Assembly (NCBI GenBank): GCA_032718475.1
Contig: JAUCBJ010008501.1
Location: forward strand, 113,413-177,412
Length of the DNA: 64,000 bases
Reading direction: 5' to 3'
Source of the DNA: Nemertoderma westbladi
Taxonomy: Eukaryota; Xenacoelomorpha; Nemertodermatida; Nemertodermatidae
The notes under the pieces are model-generated. The model did not search any database, had not been told where the DNA came from, and worked only from the letters and a program-made list of their open reading frames with translations. Positions 1-8,414 of the stretch are shown here, in pieces. The position numbers and the translations under genes are program-made. The first letter of the stretch is position 1. Every line of letters begins with the position of its first letter.

Positions 1-2
1 TT

Positions 3-1247
3 AGTGCTTCACCCATCGCCCAGGATCTACGTCATCGGAACACCGCACCACTATACACCGAACGAGCGAATGGAGAATTTAGAGAAGAAACTCCGACAGG
101 ACGAGTATTGGGCGAACCGAACCCGCGGGTTTGGAATACGCGGACGGAGCGCCGACCCAGTTCGACGGAGAACTTCCGGGTTAAACCGGAAGAGGGATCA
201 TATGAGAGACAGCGGATTACTCAGATAGAGCCGACTATACAACAGAACCCTAGCCAGGAATTTATTACGAGGGATGAGTTAAGTGCTAGTTTAGCGCAAG
301 CTTTATCGCCGCACATCCAACCTATAACGGACCTGCTTAGCAACCTACGGTTAAAGGAAGCAGCCCAGGTAAGAAGTAATTCTAATCCTAGCAGGCCTGA
401 GTTAGATAAAGTCCAGCCTAGTCAACGAGTACGCATATCGGAGGAGACTATACCACATAGACCTCAGGTAAGGACGCCTGTCCCGAATATTCATAATCCC
501 AACTTCGAAAATTCGGCCGAGAAATTTATACAAGATGCTTGGGTCAGGGCCTCGGCGCGCAAACCATCGCGAGCGCTAAGGACTGACACTGAGTCAAGCG
601 ATGAAGAGGAAGAAATGAGACGTCAGAAGTCCCGAAACTATAAGGAAAGAAGGACGGACGCGGAGCAGGTAAGTTGGAACCACCGGGAAAGGACCAGACT
701 TAACAACCCTGCGGAACTAAACCATTTGTTAACCCGGAACGACGCAACCCTTAGGGACATAGGTAAGTTTGCTGCTAGGCAAGGACTGCCGACGCAACAA
801 CCCCAGAAGTTTATGGGCAACCATAAGCATTGGAGGACCTTCAAAACCTATGTCGACGAGCAGCTAACCAACAGCACCTTTACTCCCAACGAGAAGTTCA
901 ACTATTTGCTTCAGATGCTCCATCGAGAACCTAGAGCCATTGCTGATAACTTCGTCGGCAATGAAAGGGCATTCGAATTAGCGATGAAGACGCTTAGCGA
1001 CATCTACGGGAATAAAACGAAGATGGCGCAGTCGATAGTAGAAGACTTGGGTAAGGGCGGAAGGATTACAACTCCGTTAGAGCTGTTGAACTTAGCGAAC
1101 GCTATTTCGAACGCATTGGACATCTTGAGGACGGTGAATCTACCTCATCATGGTGATCACGCCGAAGTTTTGAAGAGCATAATAAGACGTCTAAACATGC
1201 GTTACCGACAGAAATGGCGCAAATTAGAGAATAAGTTGGAGGGCTAA
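3..1247 (+). CDS. BEL/Pao-type retrotransposon gag (5' incomplete)
   Basis: The frame is open from the left edge of the window to a TAA at 1245-1247, with no in-frame ATG near the edge, so the true start is outside or uncertain. The product is a hydrophilic, Arg/Glu/Gln-rich Gag-like protein that would build the cytoplasmic particle carrying the element RNA. Residues encoded at about 780-1230 (a stretch beginning QKFMGNHKHWRTFKTYVDEQ) resemble the conserved Gag region of BEL/Pao elements. An alternative start in another frame, ATG at 70, opens a charged peptide that runs only to 228; the frames cross near the palindrome at 117-134. The next ORF continues in the same frame after the single stop, and the zinc knuckles normally found at a Gag C-terminus lie downstream of it. 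Assignment to BEL/Pao rests mainly on the adjoining pol. Confidence 0.8.
   Translation, partial: SASPIAQDLRHRNTAPLYTERANGEFREETPTGRVLGEPNPRVWNTRTERRPSSTENFRVKPEEGSYERQRITQIEPTIQQNPSQEFITRDELSASLAQALSPHIQPITDLLSNLRLKEAAQVRSNSNPSRPELDKVQPSQRVRISEETIPHRPQVRTPVPNIHNPNFENSAEKFIQDAWVRASARKPSRALRTDTESSDEEEEMRRQKSRNYKERRTDAEQVSWNHRERTRLNNPAELNHLLTRNDATLRDIGKFAARQGLPTQQPQKFMGNHKHWRTFKTYVDEQLTNSTFTPNEKFNYLLQMLHREPRAIADNFVGNERAFELAMKTLSDIYGNKTKMAQSIVEDLGKGGRITTPLELLNLANAISNALDILRTVNLPHHGDHAEVLKSIIRRLNMRYRQKWRKLENKLEG
1245..1247 (+). other. Single in-frame stop between gag and pol
   Basis: TAA at 1245-1247, followed by GGT, is the only stop in one continuous frame that is otherwise open from position 3 to 6641. 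It falls before the zinc knuckles. It is either a nonsense mutation in an old single gag-pol ORF or a site of termination suppression. No frameshift is needed to pass from gag to pol. Confidence 0.8.
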
Positions 1248-1256
1248 GGTAAAGTA

Positions 1257-4200
1257 TTGACACTTCAGCATATTCATGACATGATAGCCACAGACGCAGT
1301 AGCAGAGATGAAATCAAACTTCTCAGAAGAGAATATGAGGGAGTCTAAACCTGTTACCGGTAAGTCTATGGTAAGTTTTGACGATGACAGGACCACTGTG
1401 ACTTATAACTCAGTAGACAGATATAATTCGAGTACCCCAGCCTTTAGATCAGACTCGCGAGTATGGTCAGGTGAGCGGTTAGATAGACCTAGGTTAAAGC
1501 AACAGGAGTTGCCAGATGGATTTGTAGGTTGCCAATACTGTTTACTAAAGGAGGTAAGATCTGACGACCATAAGTTAGATAGTTGCAGACGGTTCAAAGA
1601 ATTAAATTCGGAACAGAGAAGAGTTCAAGTGCGGACGTTGGACACCTGTTGGGCATGTCTTGCGCCAGGTCATGTACGGCGGCAGTGCCCGAACAGCAAG
1701 GACGGATGCATGGAGTGCGGCAGACTACATCACAAGTTGCTACATGCGGATTTCCACACCCCAACGGACCGTTACTTACAGCGAAATCCTCACAGGAAGG
1801 GGAGCAAAGAACCCGTATCGATAAGGAGGAATACGTACACCGGCATTCAGGACGATGGTTACCAACCAGGTTCGTCGGACGAGGATGGCGAGTCGAGCGC
1901 GAGAGAAGTGACCTGCCAAGGTTTCACTGCGGATAGTTCATCGACCAGCGCGCGGACGTATTTATCATCGGCCACGTCGGAAATATTTAGCGTAATTCCG
2001 GTGAAACTCACTGGCGATAAGGGATCGAAACGAATATATGTGATGTTGGACACTGCGTCCACATTATCCTATATCGACGAGGAAGTGGCGAGAGCCGTTT
2101 CTAGCTTCCAGGACGCCGAGGAGATCCAAATAGAGTTGAAGTCTATGCACGGGGTAGGAGACCTCAAGGGACACAGGATATCTTTAGAACTAGATTCCCT
2201 ACTTCCGAGAGACCAACACACTCGACAAGAACGGAAAGCTTTGCCATTGGACGGATTTAAGTGTCTAGCTATGAAGGGATTCGGCAGGCAGTTAGGTAAG
2301 GTGCCGCCGATGAGTCCCATAGCACAGGAGTATTTTGACAAGCTCAGGATACCCAGACACCAGGTAGGTTATAGGAATGTTTCTATGTTGATTGGTGCAG
2401 AACAGCTGATCGCACACCAAATATGGGAAACGAGACCAGCTGAGCCGCATGTCAATGGACCACATGCCCATAGGACCATACTAGGTTGGTATACACGAGT
2501 ACCCATGTCTTATGAGTTTACAGGCGGCGACAAGCCAATAAACAGATACGACGAATTACAGCCTATAACTCAACCACCGTTAGTAGAACCACCAGACATA
2601 GACGAGTTTAGGAGAACCTGTATTGACCACTATAGTGACTTTAGCGAGTCAGACGAGGAGTTGATTCCTGATAATGTTAGGTTGTCGGAACCACTTCATG
2701 ATGACCGGACAGATAGTGAACCCGAGGACTACTGTTATCAGACCCGTGGGTCTGGTTCAGCGGCCCACGATACTTATCTGAGTAACGTTTTGACTTATAC
2801 AGATATAGTGGAGGGCCAAGTGGCTAAATATCGAGACCTAGACATTTTCCAGTACAGTGAGGAGGAATTACAGAAGGAATTGATACGCCAGGACCTCGAG
2901 ACAGGAGCCAGAACCGTCGAATGGCTGGATAGGGACGCAATGGAACCCGGTGGATATGACCTAGCCATGTCTACTGATGAGAAGCGGTCGCTGGAGATGA
3001 TGGAAGATACCATACGTCTACTACCGACTGGACATTTTGAAGTTGGAATGTTGTGGCGTCGACAACCACCTAAGTTGGAGAACAACTACAATTTAGCCTT
3101 GAAAAGATTAAACGGAGTAAGGGCTCGGTTGTTGAAGAATCCAGGCATTAGGGATAAGTATTGCGCCCAGATCAACAACTATTTCGCCAAGGGATTTGCT
3201 GGGAAGGTAGAGGACCCTGACTTAGTGACAGACCAGACTTATTACCTTCCACACCACTATGTGACTCACCCTGACAAGCCTGACAAAGTCCGAGTAGTCA
3301 ACGACTGCGCAGCAGTCTATAGAGGTATGTCCCTGAATTCAGAGTTGATGGACGGACCCAACCTGAACAATTATTTGATTGGAATACTGTTGCGTTTTAG
3401 ACAGCGGCGATTCGCATTTACTTGTGACATCGAGGCGATGTTCCACCAGGTAAGAGCCTGTAAGGCAGACCAGGATAGCCTTCGCTTTCTCTGGTACGAG
3501 AATGAAGACTTATCCGGCCCAGTGGTTACATATCAAATGTACGTTAGGATATTTGGCGCCCGCGATAGTCCGAATGGCACGCTGTTCGTTTTAAAGAAAA
3601 CGGCAACAGCCCAGATTGGTAAGTACCCAGTAGAAGTAATCGAGTCCATCTTGAGAAACTTCTACATGGACGACGGATTGGTGTCCAAGGACACGGCGGA
3701 ACAAGCCATAGAAGTGGCTCACGGCCTGCAAGAGTGCTTGGCTACAGGGGGATTTCCTCTGACCAAGTTCACTACCAATTCGGAGGCCCTATTAGAGTCG
3801 TTCCCGGTGAAAGATCGCGGGAGCGGAGACATAGAATTGGGGGTAGAACCAATCCCCATGGCGCGAGTACTGGGACTCGCTTGGAACCCGAACTCAGACA
3901 AGTTCCAGGTAAGAGTTAGATTTGAGCCCAGTAGCCCAGACAAAGTTTTGACAAAGAGGATTTGCTTATTGACATTAAGTAGACTATTTGACCCGATGAA
4001 CTTTATCAGTCCGGTAATATTACAGGCACGAGCGTGCATGAGGAAAATTTGGTTGTCCGACGTAGAGTGGGACGAACCAATATCTCCTATACATGCAAAG
4101 CAGTGGAGGGAGTGGGAAGCCGAGTTACATCTATTGAAAAACATAGACGTACCCCGTTCCTACTTTCCGAATCAGTTGGTATTCCCAGCTGATCTCGAAC

Positions 4201-6641
4201 TGCACTTATTCAGTGACGCAAGTGACACCGGCTTTGGTATGGTAGCCTACCTTCGCCGAGAGGTAAGTCAGGACAAATTTGAGACGGCCTTTGTGACTTC
4301 TAGATCAAAGACAATGCCGGTCAAATACATGACTGTCCCTCGTGCAGAGTTACAGGCGGCTGTAGTTTCGGTCGAGGTAAGTAAGCAAATAACTGAGGAG
4401 TTAGACACGACATTGACCTTATTCTATTGGACGGACGCATCCTTGGTGTTAGTATACATTGCGGCCGACAATATTGCACTAAAGACATTTGTGGCCAACA
4501 GACGCGCTCAGATCGTTGACTTTTTGACGAAGGAACAATGGAGACATTGTCCGGGAGTGTTGAACCCGGCCGACATAACTTCGAGAGGTGCAATGCCGGC
4601 GGAATTCTGTCAGGAAGAGTCGCAAGAGTTTTGGTTGCATGGACCTGATTTTCTAACAAGGACACAGGAACATTGGCCAGAGCGACTAAAGATAGTGACC
4701 AATCCGATGCCTGAAGATGCAGAAGTCAAGGTGGAGAAAGTCTCTAAGTCGAAGTCTAAAGCCAAACTTATGTCATTGGAGCGGCCTGAAGAGTCATTGG
4801 AGCGGCCTGAAGAGTCATTGGAGCGGCCCGGAGACCTGTCAGACCAACAGACTTACGTGACTACTAGGTCCGGAAGGGTAAGTTATGACATCAAACCACC
4901 CTTACAGACTGGACGACAGTCACAGTTGGTAAGCGACGGACAGAAAATGACCGACACAATGGAGTCTTTGGTTTCCAAACCTGCGGGTTTGGATTCGAAA
5001 CTTCCATTAACTAGCGGACAACCGTCGCTGGCATTAGAGTCATGCAGTATTTATGACAAATTACTAAATTCGTCTGCCTCTTGGCTGACAATTTGTAAAA
5101 GAACTGCGTGGTTAAGCCGATACATTTTGTACCTTTGTTTAAAACATTTGAAATATTTGAGAGAACCATTGAGCACCAATAGTGAGCGAATTCGGAAATT
5201 GAAACAACCTCTGACAGAGGATGAGGTTGATCAAGCGGAATTAAAGCATTTGAAGCATTATCAAATGTGTGCCTTCCCTAAAGAATTCCATCTATTATCG
5301 GCTCAACGACCAGTTCTCTATAAACCCCTTAGAAAATGGAGTCCATTAATCCATAAGGGTTTGATTTGTCATAGATCGAGAATCCAGACTGTCGACATAA
5401 ACTCACAGTTTCGGTTCCCAGTGATAATCCCTAGTCACCCGATAGAATTGCAAAGAGCGATTCTATGGGATATACACAAGAGGTTGCATCACGCGGGAAA
5501 GTTACACTGTTTGTCGGCAGCGAGACAGCGATTCATTCTATTGCAGCCAAGCAGGGCAGTCGGCACTATGTATGACGCCTGTCTGGTTTGCAAGAGGGTG
5601 AACGCCAGAGTATTGGAACAGGAGATGGCTGAACTCCCGGAAGCGAGAGTGCAGGCATATGACCCACCCTTTACGAACACAGGGGTGGATTGTTTTGGTC
5701 CGATTGAGGCAAAGAGTGGACGGCTGACCCACAAGCGATGGGGTCTGCTACTGACATGCATGGCTAGTAGAGCCATACACATCGAGCGTGTGGCAGACAT
5801 GTCGACCAAATCTCTGCTCCTGGCCTTGAAGAGGAGATTTATGGCCAGGAGAGGACTAGTAAAGGCGTTCTACTCCGATAAGGGTACAAACTTTGTCGGA
5901 GGGAATAGCGAGTTGAACGCGGCTCATAAAGCGGCACAGAATAAGGAAATTTCTGCAGCACTTTTGCCGCAACGAGTAGAATGGAGATTCAATACTCCAG
6001 AGAGTCCTTGGAGAGGAGGAAGTTGGGAGCGTTTAGTTCGCTCTGTAAAGCAGGCCATTGCTAAGACGTTGCCTGTGAACAAACAACTTACCGATGACGA
6101 ACTGGTCACAGCTTTCATTGAAATCGAGCATACCCTAAACTCGAGGCCGATAGCTATGTTACCAGACGGTGTTGCATTAACGCCGAATCATTTGCTAATG
6201 CAGAGTCCTGCATTTCTTGTGCCGGCATCAGAACCCATTAGTGCCGACCTATATAGTCGTAAAAGCTGGAAAGTAACACAGTTAGTGGCGTACACATTCT
6301 GGGAATATTGGCGGGAATACTATCTTCCCACCATATCTACCAGAACAAAGTGGTACAAAACGGTTCGGAGTCTCCAAAGGGGAGATTACGTATTGATAAT
6401 CGAACCGATTGTCAAGAGAAAGTATTGGGAGACAGGAGTGATCTTGCACACACACCCAGACGTGCAAAACATAGTGCGCACAGTCACTGTGAAAATTAGG
6501 TGCAAGTGTCCACACCCAAAAAAGTGTAAAACTAATGGTTTACACACCTTGGACCGACCGGTCCAAGATATTGTGTTATTAGAGGAGACACGTATCGAGA
6601 CGGGAGATTATAATTTGTCTCCTGCCTCAAAACAGAGTTAG
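1257..6641 (+). CDS. pol: BEL/Pao-type pol polyprotein (protease, RT, RNase H, integrase)
   Basis: A long open frame (about 1,794 codons; first ATG at 1281) carries every expected domain in BEL/Pao order. Zinc knuckles lie at about residues 120-165 (CWACLAPGHVRRQC followed by a CMECG..H motif). An aspartic protease motif LDTAS lies near residue 265. The reverse transcriptase has RVVNDCAAVYRG, FTCDIEAMFHQV and the catalytic FYMDDG near residue 803. RNase H starts at FSDASDTGFG near 985. The integrase has an HHCC zinc region near 1405-1450 and a D-D-E core (GVDCFG, SDKGTNFVGG, PWRGGSWE) at about 1477-1594, with a C-terminal tail of the kind seen in BEL integrases. All catalytic residues I looked for are present, so the ORF looks intact apart from the upstream stop. 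The protein copies the element RNA and inserts the cDNA into the genome. Confidence 0.95.
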   Translation: MTLQHIHDMIATDAVAEMKSNFSEENMRESKPVTGKSMVSFDDDRTTVTYNSVDRYNSSTPAFRSDSRVWSGERLDRPRLKQQELPDGFVGCQYCLLKEVRSDDHKLDSCRRFKELNSEQRRVQVRTLDTCWACLAPGHVRRQCPNSKDGCMECGRLHHKLLHADFHTPTDRYLQRNPHRKGSKEPVSIRRNTYTGIQDDGYQPGSSDEDGESSAREVTCQGFTADSSSTSARTYLSSATSEIFSVIPVKLTGDKGSKRIYVMLDTASTLSYIDEEVARAVSSFQDAEEIQIELKSMHGVGDLKGHRISLELDSLLPRDQHTRQERKALPLDGFKCLAMKGFGRQLGKVPPMSPIAQEYFDKLRIPRHQVGYRNVSMLIGAEQLIAHQIWETRPAEPHVNGPHAHRTILGWYTRVPMSYEFTGGDKPINRYDELQPITQPPLVEPPDIDEFRRTCIDHYSDFSESDEELIPDNVRLSEPLHDDRTDSEPEDYCYQTRGSGSAAHDTYLSNVLTYTDIVEGQVAKYRDLDIFQYSEEELQKELIRQDLETGARTVEWLDRDAMEPGGYDLAMSTDEKRSLEMMEDTIRLLPTGHFEVGMLWRRQPPKLENNYNLALKRLNGVRARLLKNPGIRDKYCAQINNYFAKGFAGKVEDPDLVTDQTYYLPHHYVTHPDKPDKVRVVNDCAAVYRGMSLNSELMDGPNLNNYLIGILLRFRQRRFAFTCDIEAMFHQVRACKADQDSLRFLWYENEDLSGPVVTYQMYVRIFGARDSPNGTLFVLKKTATAQIGKYPVEVIESILRNFYMDDGLVSKDTAEQAIEVAHGLQECLATGGFPLTKFTTNSEALLESFPVKDRGSGDIELGVEPIPMARVLGLAWNPNSDKFQVRVRFEPSSPDKVLTKRICLLTLSRLFDPMNFISPVILQARACMRKIWLSDVEWDEPISPIHAKQWREWEAELHLLKNIDVPRSYFPNQLVFPADLELHLFSDASDTGFGMVAYLRREVSQDKFETAFVTSRSKTMPVKYMTVPRAELQAAVVSVEVSKQITEELDTTLTLFYWTDASLVLVYIAADNIALKTFVANRRAQIVDFLTKEQWRHCPGVLNPADITSRGAMPAEFCQEESQEFWLHGPDFLTRTQEHWPERLKIVTNPMPEDAEVKVEKVSKSKSKAKLMSLERPEESLERPEESLERPGDLSDQQTYVTTRSGRVSYDIKPPLQTGRQSQLVSDGQKMTDTMESLVSKPAGLDSKLPLTSGQPSLALESCSIYDKLLNSSASWLTICKRTAWLSRYILYLCLKHLKYLREPLSTNSERIRKLKQPLTEDEVDQAELKHLKHYQMCAFPKEFHLLSAQRPVLYKPLRKWSPLIHKGLICHRSRIQTVDINSQFRFPVIIPSHPIELQRAILWDIHKRLHHAGKLHCLSAARQRFILLQPSRAVGTMYDACLVCKRVNARVLEQEMAELPEARVQAYDPPFTNTGVDCFGPIEAKSGRLTHKRWGLLLTCMASRAIHIERVADMSTKSLLLALKRRFMARRGLVKAFYSDKGTNFVGGNSELNAAHKAAQNKEISAALLPQRVEWRFNTPESPWRGGSWERLVRSVKQAIAKTLPVNKQLTDDELVTAFIEIEHTLNSRPIAMLPDGVALTPNHLLMQSPAFLVPASEPISADLYSRKSWKVTQLVAYTFWEYWREYYLPTISTRTKWYKTVRSLQRGDYVLIIEPIVKRKYWETGVILHTHPDVQNIVRTVTVKIRCKCPHPKKCKTNGLHTLDRPVQDIVLLEETRIETGDYNLSPASKQS
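4773..4835 (+). repeat. 21-bp in-frame triplication in pol
   Basis: Three tandem 21-bp copies encode SLERPEE, SLERPEE and SLERPGD. They lie in the linker between RNase H and integrase, a hypervariable spacer where such slippage is tolerated. Confidence 0.9.
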
Positions 6642-7400
6642 TGTTGGACGCAACTCACTTCGTATGCATTCCTCGTATGCAAATACAAGGAGATGCATAG
6701 GAGCGGGGTTGTGGTGATTTGCGTTGAGTTTTGTCTAGTGGGTATCAAAACAAAATTTTATTTTCAAAATTTTGGAAAATTTAAAATTTTTAGAAAATTA
6801 GAAGTGAACCCAAGACAATTCCAGACGCTGTGTATAGACGCGTTTTAGAATTCGTCTATAGATAAACAGTAATTTGAAAAGTCGTGAAGCCTGGAAAATA
6901 GCATTTAGAAACCATGGTGACGGCTATATTACGTAGGAGTGTAAATTGAGTTTAGCAACTTCCACAGATTGGTGCCAACAGTGCAACTAAGGTGCTAAAG
7001 GTTAGTAGCACCAGAGGCGTACATGGACCCCACTCAGTAGTTTGCAGGATGTGTGATGTTCGATTATCAAACCTGTGGGTTTGGTATAGTCGAGTATTGT
7101 GGCTATGGTCCTTTCTAACTACTGTAGTTTAGTACGAGTAATGGGAGTAGTTTGGGCATCAAAAAGTGAGTTGATCACGGCCAGTTTATCTCCAAAGTTT
7201 TTGCGCTATGCATGGGAATAGGTTAGAGGATAGTTAGTTAGGAAGAGACGGGATCTAGAGAGTCGAACCTGAACTGCTGGAAGGCGGGGGGGGTTCGGGA
7301 GGTCTGTCCTTCGGCGACATCTAACTGATTTACCCACAGTGTAATTGGTTACGTAACGGCACTTATTGGGATATATATATATGTATATACGCGAGGCATA
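6642..7400. other. Non-coding spacer between pol and downstream ORFs
   Basis: No ORF of note. It holds an AT-rich stretch (about 6740-6800), one palindrome copy at 7067-7084 and an alternating TA run (about 7371-7387) just before the ATG at 7401. That run could act as a promoter or leader for the next ORF, which is inference only. No LTR could be recognised here. Confidence 0.5.
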
Positions 7401-8414
7401 ATGGAGAGGGATATTAGAGCGCAACCGTGCAGAGGATTTACTGCCAGAGAGGAGGCGGAGCTACCATTCGCGCAACCAGGATGTAAAGACTCTAACGTTT
7501 ACTACCATGGGCGGTCCGTGATGGAGCTGAACGGGAAATACAAGCCATGTTATGATAAGGAATTACGGAGGGAAAGAATGAGAGCGTTGGGGGACCGGAT
7601 GGAAGTTTTGCGGAGAGAGTATCGCACGCGGTATCCCTACGACTTCGCTTTGGACGTGTGCGACATTAGCGCAGATCCGGACGAGGAAATCGCACGACTA
7701 TACCATATGAATATGTATTTACGACATGAGGAGCCTCTACCTGCACTCCGAGACCAGTTCGACGGAATGCATCTGTACCGGAGGACTCGAGGTGAGGATC
7801 AGGAGACGCCGAAAGTCTTCAGCGTGTACAAGCTGTTCTACAAGTGTGGTGAATGCATGAATAAGCAGGACGTGGCGATTCCCGACCGATTAGACGAGCA
7901 ACATCCAGAACCGATATTAACGCGATGTCCAGCTCACCAATTCCTTAGATATAACGAGGGAGGTTACCCGATGAGCAACCCGATGATCAGTATCGACTTC
8001 AGCGGAAAGCGACCTCCGAGACCCATTACGCCGACCGTTACGACATTAGATCCGTATACGGAGATTAAACCCTGTTCGACACCCAGTTTGATAGAGACGG
8101 CAGCGGCCATTTCGCTGTACCGAGCCTACAAGGATCTAGAGGCGCGGCGCGAAGCGGCGCGGGACTCGGGTACCAAACCCGCGGGTTTGGAGCTCTCGAG
8201 TCCCTGGACTGCGTTTACTTCACCTCACCGAGTGAGAAGCCTCACACCTGAGCATCAGGACGACATAGACGCGTTGCGGCAGGAGAAGCTAGCGGCGAAG
8301 GCGAAAGAGTTATTTGAGAACAGGATAGCGGAGTATAATAAGACCGCGGATAGACATCAAGAGGAAAACGGAGGAATCACTGCAGGATTGGAGGGTGATG
8401 TTCTACGACAATGA
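7401..8414 (+). CDS. Unrecognised 337-aa ORF downstream of BEL pol (ORF A)
   Basis: I do not recognise this protein. It starts at ATG 7401 and is hydrophilic and charged, with no signal peptide or membrane segment, so it does not look like an envelope protein. A CGEC ... CPAH arrangement at about residues 151-183 could bind zinc. The C-terminal third is rich in Glu/Lys/Arg and probably helical. It contains the perfect palindrome (8173-8190), read as TKPAGLEL. The stop overlaps the start of ORF B by 17 nt in a different frame, a layout typical of retroelements. Base composition is GC-richer than the host sequence to the right and like the gag-pol to the left, so I infer that it belongs to the same element or a nested one. 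A capture of a host gene is the alternative. Confidence 0.6.
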   Translation: MERDIRAQPCRGFTAREEAELPFAQPGCKDSNVYYHGRSVMELNGKYKPCYDKELRRERMRALGDRMEVLRREYRTRYPYDFALDVCDISADPDEEIARLYHMNMYLRHEEPLPALRDQFDGMHLYRRTRGEDQETPKVFSVYKLFYKCGECMNKQDVAIPDRLDEQHPEPILTRCPAHQFLRYNEGGYPMSNPMISIDFSGKRPPRPITPTVTTLDPYTEIKPCSTPSLIETAAAISLYRAYKDLEARREAARDSGTKPAGLELSSPWTAFTSPHRVRSLTPEHQDDIDALRQEKLAAKAKELFENRIAEYNKTADRHQEENGGITAGLEGDVLRQ

